DNA of 42,392 nt from Phycisphaerales bacterium (GTDB taxonomy: Bacteria; Planctomycetota; Phycisphaerae; Sedimentisphaerales; Anaerobacaceae), in assembly GCA_020343675.1 (NCBI GenBank), contig CP070806.1:4225488-4267879 (forward strand), read 5' to 3'. The notes under the pieces are model-generated. The model had not been told where the DNA came from. It did not search any database and was given only the letters and a program-made list of their open reading frames with translations. The position numbers and the translations under genes are program-made. Positions 7,626 through 15,563 of the stretch are shown piece by piece. Every line of letters begins with the position of its first letter. Positions within the stretch are counted from its first letter, which is position 1.

Positions 7626-8981
7626 TTATGACTCTTTCTTGAGAACGTAATACTTCGGTTTCATACCTCGGATCGTGTAGTCGCCGCTCTTCCATTCCAG
7701 GAACATATACGTTGAGCCTTCGATCTCTCTGATGATATACTTCGAAGCTGTCTTGTCGCCGGAATGAAGCAGGAGCCCCTTTGTCCAGCTCCAGGCCCAG
7801 TTCGTCTCTCCGTTCTCACGAAGGATAAGTTCCTTCAAATACAGATCGGACTTGAAACGTTGGGTGTCCGGCTCGAATTCCTCTGGGCTTTCGACAAAGT
7901 CAACACTCTTCCACGCCCCGATAGCTCCAGCGTCGGTTACAAACGGGTAGTCAATCTTGTCTATGATGCGACCGTTTTCGCCTATTCTGCTGGTCGGAGG
8001 AATATCGGCTTTCTTGCCGAACGGCGGATCATCTTTCACGCTATCGAGAGGGACTTTCTTCAGCACGTAAAAAGACGGCTCCATGTGCCTGATCGCATAG
8101 TCCCCGCTCTTCCACTGGAAGAACAGGTAGGTCTCGCCGCCCATCCGCTTGATTTCGTAGGTGCTGGCTGTCTTCGATTTCTGACTCAGCACGAGCCCTT
8201 TGGTCCAGGTCAAAGCAGTCCGGGAGATCTTCCCCCCTTCTTCGAAGACAAGATGATTGAGCCACAGATCGCCCGCCCATCCTTTTCGGCCGGGCTTGAA
8301 GTCCTTCGGCGTTCCAACAAAGTCTATGCTCTTCCAGGCGCCGATCACTTCGGGATCATTGGCGAACGGATAGTCGATCTTGTCCACAATCCGACCGTCC
8401 TCGGAAAAGGTGCTAGTAAGGGGTATCTTTGCTTTCCTTCCCCCGCCATCGTCCGAGCCATAATCGCTGCGGGTCATGTAGATAGCTCCTACCTTGTAGT
8501 CCATGAACCACAGGCGAACATCTTGATCCGTCCGCGCGTAATAGCAGTAGCCTTTCCGTTCGTCGATATCCTTGTACAGAACCGCATCCTCAAACCGGTT
8601 TTCCTGGCCCTGCACTACTTCCTCTGGCCGACCGACTACATTGAGGACTTGTCCGAGCGAGTCACCCACCCGGATTTTGCCGCGCCAGGCATAACCGGTT
8701 CCCGGGCCCTCGTGCCGCAGCTCGACCACTTTGTCATTGGACATGAACACGTGAAACTCGTCCGGATAGACAACCACGTAGTGTCCGGGCAGAGTATCTT
8801 CATCCAGGGTTTCACGGCCCCAAACATATTTTGTGGGCTTGCCGAATGTCTTGATGACATCGCTGAGCGTTGCCTTGTCTATATCCAGTTGCGCAATCTT
8901 CTGGCTGATGTCTGCGACCGCAACCGTAGTGGCCAGCAACAAGCCGGTGACCAGCCAACTGCAAAATCTCTTTCTAAACAT
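7626..8981 (-). CDS. Secreted paralogue of the HAAS-operon protein, two C-terminal repeat domains
   Basis: 451 residues, last gene of the padR operon. A signal peptide (MFRKRFCSWLVTGLLLATTVAVA) replaces the HAAS/TM anchor of its neighbour. Residues of about 35-185 form a domain with the landmarks FGKPTKYVWGRE, VVVYPDEFHVF, VVELRHEGPGTGY, NRFEDAVLYKDI and DVRLWFMDYKV. Two copies of a repeat of about 100 residues follow (about 205-320 and 345-451). Each starts KIDYPF, has GAWKS-DFV, then L-WTKGL-L, KTAS-Y-I and WKSGDY-IR, and ends YYVLKK. The function is unknown. I recall this repeat as a planctomycete domain sometimes fused to BlaR1/M56-type membrane proteins, but I cannot check that here. It starts 21 bp after the upstream gene ends, with GAAAGGAG a few bases ahead of the ATG. 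Confidence 0.85.
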   Translation of the reverse strand: MFRKRFCSWLVTGLLLATTVAVADISQKIAQLDIDKATLSDVIKTFGKPTKYVWGRETLDEDTLPGHYVVVYPDEFHVFMSNDKVVELRHEGPGTGYAWRGKIRVGDSLGQVLNVVGRPEEVVQGQENRFEDAVLYKDIDERKGYCYYARTDQDVRLWFMDYKVGAIYMTRSDYGSDDGGGRKAKIPLTSTFSEDGRIVDKIDYPFANDPEVIGAWKSIDFVGTPKDFKPGRKGWAGDLWLNHLVFEEGGKISRTALTWTKGLVLSQKSKTASTYEIKRMGGETYLFFQWKSGDYAIRHMEPSFYVLKKVPLDSVKDDPPFGKKADIPPTSRIGENGRIIDKIDYPFVTDAGAIGAWKSVDFVESPEEFEPDTQRFKSDLYLKELILRENGETNWAWSWTKGLLLHSGDKTASKYIIREIEGSTYMFLEWKSGDYTIRGMKPKYYVLKKES

Positions 8982-9002
8982 TTTGACTCTCCTTTCACAT
9001 TC

Positions 9003-10613
9003 TCACTCTTTTCTCAAAACGTAATAACAGGGATCCCTGTGGCGTAACGTGTAATCGCCGCTCTTCCATTCGAAGAACATGTACGTTATTCCGCCAATCT
9101 CCCGCAAAATGTATCTGCTGGCTGTCTTACTGCTCGAGTTCAATAAGAGTCCTCTGGTCCATCTCTTACAGGAATGGGGCGTCTCGCCACCGGGACGGAA
9201 GACGAGTTCTTTCAGAAACAGCCTGTCGGCCGTCCACCGTCCTTCGCCCGGCGTGAACTCTTCCGGCGTCTCTACAAAATCGACGCTCTTCCAGGTCCCT
9301 ACGACTTGCGGATCGTCAACAAATGGATAATCGAGGTTGTCCACCGTTCTACTCTCAACGTAGACTTTGCCCGGGACCTTCTTCAGAACGTAGTACTTCG
9401 GCCTGGCATGTCGGACCGTGTAGTCGCCGCTTTTCCATTCGAAGAACATGTACGTCGAGCCGGATAGTTCCTTGATGATGTACTTCGAGGCCGTTTTGGA
9501 GCCGGCATTAAGTACGAGACCTTTTGTCCACGTGCAGGCCCAATTGGTTTTGCCGTCGTCGAGAAAATACAATTCCTTGAGAAACAATTCGCCCCCGAAG
9601 TGTTCGGCGCCGGGCTCGAAATCATCTATGTCTGCAACGAAGTCAACGGCCTCCCACGCCCCGACTGCTTCCGGATCATTCACGAACGGATAATCGATCT
9701 TGTCGACGATCCGTCCGTTCTGGTCGATTGTGCTCGTAGGCGGCAAATCCTCTTTCGTCAGCACTTTATCCGACCCGGTCATGCCATGATCGCTGCGGGT
9801 CACGTAAATGGCTGCGATTTTGTAGTCCGCAAACCACAGTCGAACATCTCGATCAGCCCGGCTGTAATAGCAGTACCCTCTCTTTCCCTCGATATCCTGG
9901 TAAAGAACTCCATCCTCGAAGCGGTTTTCCTGGCCATGCAATATTTCTCTTGGCCGGCCAAGCACCGCCAGCGCTTCGTCCAGCTCTGATCCTACTTTCA
10001 GCTTTCCGCCGAGGACATATCCCGTACCATCCCCTTCATGGCGCAGTTCGATGACTTTGCCGTCGACCACGAGCACATGGAATCCATTCGGATAAACGGC
10101 AACGTAGCGCCAAGGCAGATTATCTCCGTCGAGAACCTGCCTGCCCCACACGTATTTTAGCGGCTCACCAAAGGCTTCGACGACGTCTTCGGCGCCGGCC
10201 GTGTCGATATCGAATGTTTTGAGCTTCTCGATCAGAATCCGGCGAAATGCCTCCGACATTACAGGCCGATCGTTCAGAAACGTCTTCGCGGCCAACACGA
10301 TGGCCAGAGCGGCGACTGCCGCAAAGCCCGCCCACCACATGCGTTTTCGCGGCGATGCTTCAGGCGTCGAAGAAACACCCGGGTCCAAAAGCTCGGCATA
10401 ATCAGAAGCCGGGCCCATTTGCGTTATGATGGTTTGGAAGCTCTCCCACGTTTGCTCCTGCCGCTCAAGCTCGGCAAACCGCCTGTCAAGATGGGCACGC
10501 ACGTCTTCAATGACTTCTTTGCCGCGAGGGTGTTTTACCAACGCCAGAGCCTTTTCCACTTTGCGGAGATATTCTGCCTTCACAGACTCCCATTTCCTGC
10601 TTTCTGAGGTCAT
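9003..10613 (-). CDS. HAAS-domain membrane protein with two C-terminal repeat domains
   Basis: 536 residues. The N-terminal 80 or so are an alpha-helical HAAS/DUF1700-like domain (YLRKVEKALALVKHPRGKEVIEDVRAHL, then GPASDYAELL), the usual partner domain of PadR regulators. A single TM helix follows at about 92-112. The outer part repeats the plan of the downstream paralogue: a domain with FGEPLKYVWGRQ, VIELRHEGDGTGY and DVRLWFADYK (about 140-285), then two repeats of about 100 residues (about 303-405 and 412-536) with YPFV-DP--VG-W, WT-GL-LN, KTAS-YI and FFEWKSGDYT-RH. The ATG overlaps the padR stop by 4 bp (ATGA), so translation is coupled. HAAS presumably lies in the cytoplasm and the repeats outside it; ligand and role are unknown. 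Confidence 0.87.
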   Translation of the reverse strand: MTSESRKWESVKAEYLRKVEKALALVKHPRGKEVIEDVRAHLDRRFAELERQEQTWESFQTIITQMGPASDYAELLDPGVSSTPEASPRKRMWWAGFAAVAALAIVLAAKTFLNDRPVMSEAFRRILIEKLKTFDIDTAGAEDVVEAFGEPLKYVWGRQVLDGDNLPWRYVAVYPNGFHVLVVDGKVIELRHEGDGTGYVLGGKLKVGSELDEALAVLGRPREILHGQENRFEDGVLYQDIEGKRGYCYYSRADRDVRLWFADYKIAAIYVTRSDHGMTGSDKVLTKEDLPPTSTIDQNGRIVDKIDYPFVNDPEAVGAWEAVDFVADIDDFEPGAEHFGGELFLKELYFLDDGKTNWACTWTKGLVLNAGSKTASKYIIKELSGSTYMFFEWKSGDYTVRHARPKYYVLKKVPGKVYVESRTVDNLDYPFVDDPQVVGTWKSVDFVETPEEFTPGEGRWTADRLFLKELVFRPGGETPHSCKRWTRGLLLNSSSKTASRYILREIGGITYMFFEWKSGDYTLRHRDPCYYVLRKE

Positions 10614-10948
10614 TTGTCGGCTCCTTTTCTGATGGTTCGGATGCTCTCGATCATCTGGTCCCAGTGAGCATTCATCTCGATGAGTGTCTTTTCACCCCGC
10701 TCTGTAAGCTCGAAGTATTTTCTCGGCGGGCCGTCCTGCGACAGTTCGGAGTGGCTCGCCACGAGGCCGTCCGTCTGCAGACGAACGAGGATCGGGTAGA
10801 TGTTGCCCTCGCGCATCATCAATCCGTCGCTTTGCTTGAGAATCTGCACCATCTCATAACCGTGACATTGGCCGTGCCGCAGCAGATTCAGAATGACGAC
10901 GTCCAGCAAGCCTTTCCGCAGTTGAGTTTGCCAGTTATTCAGATCCAA
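10610..10948 (-). CDS. PadR family transcriptional regulator
   Basis: 112 residues, a minimal PadR protein (class with a short C-terminal dimerisation helix). The winged helix-turn-helix is clear: KGLLDVVILNLLRHGQCHGYEMVQILKQS, REGNIYPILVRLQTDGLV, and the wing PPRKYFELTERGEKTL. A final amphipathic helix (MNAHWDQMIESIRTIR) would dimerise. The start codon is TTG (10948-10946) with GAGGTG 4 bp upstream. PadR proteins usually repress their own operon by binding a dyad near the promoter, and such a dyad lies 49-71 bp upstream. The gene leads a three-gene operon with the HAAS protein and its secreted paralogue. The inducer is unknown. Confidence 0.93.
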   Translation of the reverse strand: MDLNNWQTQLRKGLLDVVILNLLRHGQCHGYEMVQILKQSDGLMMREGNIYPILVRLQTDGLVASHSELSQDGPPRKYFELTERGEKTLIEMNAHWDQMIESIRTIRKGADK

Positions 10949-10996
10949 AATGCACCTCGCTATTCCATCACAAGGACGCGTTTTCCAGTTGTTTCC

Positions 10997-11019
10997 AGTA
11001 TACTATAATACAGTACACT
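10997..11019. promoter_or_regulatory. Probable PadR operator
   Basis: A 23-bp imperfect dyad with arms AGTATACT and AGTGTACT (the latter on the opposite strand); 18 of 22 paired positions are symmetric. It lies 49 bp upstream of the padR TTG start. On the minus strand it contains TATTAT and TATACT, either of which could be the -10, so binding would block initiation. PadR proteins typically bind A/T-rich dyads of this size at their own promoters; the assignment is inferred. Confidence 0.55.
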
Positions 11020-11354
11020 GCGATATCAAAGAGAAACTTCACATTTTTTCAAAATTTTTCTCGCAGCTTGATCCGGTCGGTATTCCTCGGTTGTTGGGCT
11101 CAAAACAGGGTTAAGAATCCAATCAGACGCTGAATTAGGGCAACACCCATTGTCTTCAGACGTGAATTTTCCAGTTGTATCCCCTCAGTCAGACTCCGAC
11201 GGGGTATCTCGGCGTGCCGACGATATCTCACCTCCTATGCAAAACAAACCCTATTTCACTTTCTGAGGCAGCGACAAGAAGGAAACGCTTGGCCTCACCC
11301 CTTGCAGAGGGGTGTAGCAAGACAAGAGAACGACAAAGCCGGCCGGGCGAGGCG

Positions 11355-11383
11355 TTGACGAGTTGAGCGGTTTCGAGTATTGT
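11355..11383 (+). promoter_or_regulatory. Sigma-70 promoter for the NIPSNAP gene
   Basis: TTGACG (11355-11360, five of six), a 17-bp spacer and TATTGT (11378-11383, four of six) lie about 60 bp upstream of the ATG at 11444. Confidence 0.5.
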
Positions 11384-11443
11384 ACGGCATCGGCCAACAT
11401 CAGGGCAAAAACGCACATACAGACCAACAAGGAGAAATCGAAA

Positions 11444-12223
11444 ATGAACAGACGGGAGTTTTTGGCGGTTGCAGGCGTTGCGGGGGCCGCGGGGACGAGT
11501 TCCTTAGCAGCGGCGGCGGGCGGCGATGACGGCAAACAACAATATTTCGAGTTCAGGGAATATCGTCTGCACGTGGGCTCGAAGAAGAACCAGGTGGGCA
11601 ATTTCCTGCGCGACGTGGGCATCCCGGCGATGAACCGCATCGGCATCGGGCCGGTCGGCGTCTTTTCTGCGATGTACGGGCCTAATAGCCCGACGCTCTA
11701 CGTGATGCTCGTGCACAACTCGCTCGATACGGTCGTCAAGTCCTCATCCATGCTGATGGCGGATGACGAGTACCGCAAGGCCGGCGCCAAGTTCGTCGAT
11801 GCTCCGTTGTCCGAGCCGGCATACGTGCGCGTGGAAAGCTCGCTGATGCTCGCCTTCAAAGACATGCCCAGGCTCCACGTGCCCGAGAAGAAGCCTCGTA
11901 TTTTCGAACTTCGCACGTACGAGAGCCACAGCATCAAGGCGGGCAAGAAGAAGGTCGAGATGTTCAACGAGGGCGGCGAGATCGCGATTTTCGACAAGAC
12001 GGGTTTGCAACCGGTGTTCTTCGGCGAGACGATCATCGGGCCGAAAATGCCGAACCTGACCTACATGCTCGTTTTCGACGATCTGGCGGACCGCGACAGG
12101 AAATGGGACGTCTTCCGTGTTGCCCCGGAGTGGAAGAAACTCAGGAGCGATCCGCAGTACAAGGACACTGTCTCGAATATTACCGATATCATCCTTCGGC
12201 CGGCGCCGTACTCGCAGATATAG
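11444..12223 (+). CDS. Tat-exported tandem NIPSNAP-domain protein
   Basis: 259 residues. The start at 11444 is set by AAGGAG 9 bp upstream; the frame is open from 11363. The leader MNRREFLAVAGVAGAAG with RREFL is a twin-arginine signal, and a run of alanines ends near residue 25. Two NIPSNAP (ferredoxin-like alpha/beta) domains follow: FEFREYRLHVGSKKNQVGNF (about 33-140) and FELRTYESHSIKAGKKKVEM (about 153-255), the second ending in EWKKLRSDPQYKDTVSNIT. Export through Tat implies folding in the cytoplasm before release. Tandem NIPSNAP proteins with Tat leaders are common in planctomycetes and verrucomicrobia; their substrate is not known. The neighbouring 3' end (12236) is convergent and only 12 bp away, so this is a single-gene unit. 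Confidence 0.9.
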   Translation: MNRREFLAVAGVAGAAGTSSLAAAAGGDDGKQQYFEFREYRLHVGSKKNQVGNFLRDVGIPAMNRIGIGPVGVFSAMYGPNSPTLYVMLVHNSLDTVVKSSSMLMADDEYRKAGAKFVDAPLSEPAYVRVESSLMLAFKDMPRLHVPEKKPRIFELRTYESHSIKAGKKKVEMFNEGGEIAIFDKTGLQPVFFGETIIGPKMPNLTYMLVFDDLADRDRKWDVFRVAPEWKKLRSDPQYKDTVSNITDIILRPAPYSQI

Positions 12224-12235
12224 CCTGGCGAGGGG

Positions 12236-15200
12236 TCAATTCGAGTCGGCGGGTTTTGCTCCGAGGACTTGGAGTGTACCTCCGATAACGGGAAGCGTTT
12301 GCGTGGTCACCTTCGGGTCGTGAAAACTGCCGGTGACGTTCATGCGGACAACGGCCTGGCCCAGACCTTCGGTCAACGATTGCAGGATCGAGGGATCGTC
12401 CGTGGCGAGACGCTGACCTCTTGCGGTAAGGGTCAGATCGACGTTCTGGGTCTGGAGGTCCATTTGGCCCGAGCCGTAAAAGGCGACGCTCCGGCCCGAC
12501 AGGTCGAGCTTCTTGACGAACAGACTGTTGTGCCTGACGTACGAGTCAACAAACATCTGGTCGAATGCGTAGTCTGTCGGCTCCGTCAATTTGAGCACGT
12601 TCAAAAGTTTTGCCAGCGGCGAAAGTTTACCGACCTCCATGTCGCGTATGATGAGCTTACACGCGCCAATCCGTGACGTGTTGTCACCGATGCGAGCATT
12701 GATGCCGAACGAGCCATTCATTTTCCCGCTGGTATGGCCGTTCTCACGGGGGAGATCCGATTCAGTATCTGCGAGAAATCGTTGGAGGTCAACGCTGTCG
12801 AAACCTGTCTGCAGCACGTATTCCGCGGCCTGGCTGGCCGGTTGCCTGAGCACAAGCTTCCCCTTGAGCTTGCCGCCGTACCAGTCGGCGGTTAAATCTT
12901 CCGCGGTCCATTCGTGAGCGTTGGGTTCATAGACAATATTGGCCTTCAGACTGGTGAACGATTTGCCTCGGATCTTGAGTGTGCCGTCGTCGAGAATGGT
13001 CTGACAGCTCATGAGGCCCTGGCCAGTTTTGTAACGGCCCTCGGTCTTCAATTCTGCGCCCGCTGCAATTCGTGAGCCGGACACTGCGAAACCACAGTTT
13101 TTCAGTGTGACAGCGCCGGCGAAGTCCACTGATTTCTGACCGTCATTCGTCCCGGAGACACGAATATTCTCAAAATCCAAATCAAACCGCCCGTTGGGGG
13201 CCAGCTTGTTGTACACGGACTGGAGGTGCTGGGGCAGGGCCTGAGCGAACTGCTCGTCGAAAGGAACGTCACTGACCAAGAGGTCCAGAGTTCCGCTGCC
13301 GAACCCTTCATCTGTCAGGGCCAGCTCGCCGCTGAGGATCACAGTTGCCTGGGTTTGGCTGGCAGGTGCGTCCTCATGCACGACGGCGTTGACATCCACG
13401 AACGTGATGCGATCAGGTTCTATTGTCAGGCCGCCGCGGACGTCTTTCAGGAGATAGCAGAGCTTCGGGAGGATAACGCTGTTGCCCAAACACTCCAGAG
13501 CGATGCTGTAATCGGGAGGCTCTGCGAGGTTCTGTTTGTTCAGATCAGCGGTGAGGTTTACCCTTCCCTCGGGCTCCAGATCCGAAATGATCCTTCCTGG
13601 GGACTCGGGCAAAAGGCTGAACAGTTCGCCATTCAGCCGGGCCTGCTGGAGCTTCAACGCGAGATCATACATGACCTGTCCATCTTCTGTATCCGGCCAA
13701 ACTTGACCCGTCAGCGAAACCAATCCATCGTCATACCGGCCCGAAAAGTCTTTGACGATGATCGAGTCAGGAGTGAACAGAGCCCTTGCCGTGACCTCTG
13801 AGATGGGAAATGGAAGCTGATCGGAATTCAGTGAAGCTTCTCTAAAGGACAAATCCGCCGTGAAACTTGAAGAGGCGGCGTTCTCCGCCGAGACCTTTAC
13901 CCATCCGTCCACCAGACCGTTCGGATCGAGTTGTCTGTAAAGGTTCTTTTGCTTCTCCGGCAGAGCTGCTTCCAGGGTTGAGTCCAGCGGGAGGTTATTC
14001 ACCTGGACGGAGATATCGTATATCGATTTGCCGGCGCCGTGGATGGCTGTTTCGCCGTTGACGGTGATCTTTCGCTCGTCTGCCTCAGAGACGACGTCTA
14101 AAAAGAGTACTTTGTCGCTCTCGAAGGAGAGTTGACCAGTGAGATTTTTCAATGGGTAAGGAAAGTGCTGATACATAGCGTCCATCCCGCGAAGCTCGAC
14201 CAGCAGCTTCTTGTGCTTGTCCGTTTGCGAAGTCCGAGTGAGCCGGTAGTCAATTGCCGCCGATCCCGTTGGCGAAAAGACACGCCAGAATTCCTGTTGT
14301 TTCGTGCTCATCGCATTGTACAGGTCCGTGTCCAGGGGCATGTGGTCGCTTGTGATCCGGATATCGTATTTCCAATGCGGGCCAAAGTCGCTCGACCGTC
14401 CATTGAAGAAAAGCTCAACATCCTCGTGCCTGCCGCTGAGATTGTTCAGTCTCACGCTGCGGTCGGTGAAATCTACTCGGCCGGTCAAGTGCTCTATCGG
14501 GTACTGAAACTGGCGGTGGCACAGCGCAACATCCTTACAGTACACGGTGCCGGCCAGCGTGCTCTCAGCGATCCGGTTCAGATCCCCGGATGCCTCAAGC
14601 TCAATGTCTATTTGTCCCCGAGGCTGATAATACTCGAAGAACTTCTGCAAGGCGGCAAATGAACCGGACCGCTCCAGAAAGGCGGGGCCAACCAACGGCA
14701 ATCGTTTCAGTTCGGGACTGCGCCGCGACTGCAAATCCTTTATGTTCAGCTTCAGGGAGAACGCGTCGTTTTGGTCATACGTTAACTCTGCCGCCAGAAC
14801 GTCTATCATCCAGGCCATCTCAAGCTCGGGGACATCCGCCGACGAGATTCCACCCGTGATTGTTACAGCGCCCGGCTTCCAGTGTCCCGCCAGGCGACTC
14901 CTGCCGAAACCGGACGCCATGGTGGCGGTTGTGATCTCAAAACTATAGCCTTTCTGTGTCTCGTCATCGAGTCCGAATCGAGCGTTCAGAGGGACGCGAA
15001 GCGCAACCTTCTCCCGGCCTCTCGATATCTTACTGTACTGAAGAGTCCCACGTCCAAGGTGGATCGCCGGCATTCCGCGGGGATCCTGTCTGAGCGGCCT
15101 GAACTTAAGCGCAGACAGATTCCAGCGAGCGGCATCGAGGTTGTACCGCGCATTGAAGACAAAATCATTGACGTCAATGACCTTGAGACTTGGCCGCAGC

Positions 15201-15511
15201 GACAACAGGCTGCTCAGCCTGAAACGGGCATACACATTTTCCGCGCTGAGTATGGTCTCGCTGTCGGCTTGCTCCTGGTGCGGACTGATTGTGAGGTTCT
15301 TAATATAGACCGAACCATTCGAATGGAAGGCGACGGATTCGGTTCTTATTTTAGTGTTGGTCAGTCCGGCAATCTGCCGCATGGCGATATAGCACAGAGC
15401 CCGGCCGGCCGCGATGTAGAATACCCACATGAGTACCGCCAACAGAAGACACGTAAGGATGCGGCGAAAGATGGTCCTGGGCCTCAGGTTTTTAACATCA
15501 GATCGGGCCAT
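12236..15511 (-). CDS. AsmA-like envelope protein (AsmA/YhdP-type C-terminal region)
   Basis: 1091 residues with one N-terminal TM helix (about 17-40, after an Arg-rich cytoplasmic start) and a very long beta-rich periplasmic part. Repeated short motifs alternate V-L-D/F-G-R with hydrophobic strands (FSGRYDDGLVSLTGQVW, LSGRHEDVELFFNGRSS, DLTADWYGGKLKGKLVL). The last 170 residues resemble the AsmA-like C-terminal region: KLSPLAKLLNVL, FVDSYVRHNSLFVKKLDLSGRSVAFYGSGQMDLQTQNVDLTL, and a final VTGSFHDPKV. AsmA-clan proteins form groove-shaped bridges that carry phospholipid between inner and outer membranes in characterised bacteria; the same role is inferred here. It starts 52 bp after purD on the same strand, so it may be co-transcribed. 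No strong Shine-Dalgarno is visible. Confidence 0.85.
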   Translation of the reverse strand: MARSDVKNLRPRTIFRRILTCLLLAVLMWVFYIAAGRALCYIAMRQIAGLTNTKIRTESVAFHSNGSVYIKNLTISPHQEQADSETILSAENVYARFRLSSLLSLRPSLKVIDVNDFVFNARYNLDAARWNLSALKFRPLRQDPRGMPAIHLGRGTLQYSKISRGREKVALRVPLNARFGLDDETQKGYSFEITTATMASGFGRSRLAGHWKPGAVTITGGISSADVPELEMAWMIDVLAAELTYDQNDAFSLKLNIKDLQSRRSPELKRLPLVGPAFLERSGSFAALQKFFEYYQPRGQIDIELEASGDLNRIAESTLAGTVYCKDVALCHRQFQYPIEHLTGRVDFTDRSVRLNNLSGRHEDVELFFNGRSSDFGPHWKYDIRITSDHMPLDTDLYNAMSTKQQEFWRVFSPTGSAAIDYRLTRTSQTDKHKKLLVELRGMDAMYQHFPYPLKNLTGQLSFESDKVLFLDVVSEADERKITVNGETAIHGAGKSIYDISVQVNNLPLDSTLEAALPEKQKNLYRQLDPNGLVDGWVKVSAENAASSSFTADLSFREASLNSDQLPFPISEVTARALFTPDSIIVKDFSGRYDDGLVSLTGQVWPDTEDGQVMYDLALKLQQARLNGELFSLLPESPGRIISDLEPEGRVNLTADLNKQNLAEPPDYSIALECLGNSVILPKLCYLLKDVRGGLTIEPDRITFVDVNAVVHEDAPASQTQATVILSGELALTDEGFGSGTLDLLVSDVPFDEQFAQALPQHLQSVYNKLAPNGRFDLDFENIRVSGTNDGQKSVDFAGAVTLKNCGFAVSGSRIAAGAELKTEGRYKTGQGLMSCQTILDDGTLKIRGKSFTSLKANIVYEPNAHEWTAEDLTADWYGGKLKGKLVLRQPASQAAEYVLQTGFDSVDLQRFLADTESDLPRENGHTSGKMNGSFGINARIGDNTSRIGACKLIIRDMEVGKLSPLAKLLNVLKLTEPTDYAFDQMFVDSYVRHNSLFVKKLDLSGRSVAFYGSGQMDLQTQNVDLTLTARGQRLATDDPSILQSLTEGLGQAVVRMNVTGSFHDPKVTTQTLPVIGGTLQVLGAKPADSN

Positions 15512-15563
15512 GGAAAACGCGAACTATGCTCGGCCTCTCTTTTCCGGCGCTCTTAATGATCGA

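Larger units (their letters stand above)
10949..11443. other. Divergent intergenic region between padR and the NIPSNAP gene
   Basis: 495 bp without a gene. From left to right it holds the padR leader, the PadR-type dyad (10997-11019), an A/T-rich stretch, a small hairpin with 7-bp arms CACCCCT/AGGGGTG (11296-11314) and no T-run, and the promoter for the plus-strand NIPSNAP gene (11355-11383). Short open frames here look like chance. Confidence 0.6.

Noticed and set aside
6598..7695. 365-codon minus-strand open frame across the serpin gene
   Set aside because: The serpin frame is complete and well conserved; the antisense protein resembles nothing I know.
7764..9047. 427-codon plus-strand open frame
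   Set aside because: It lies over the secreted repeat-domain gene, which has a signal peptide and a clear paralogue next door; the antisense frame has no ribosome-binding site or family signature.
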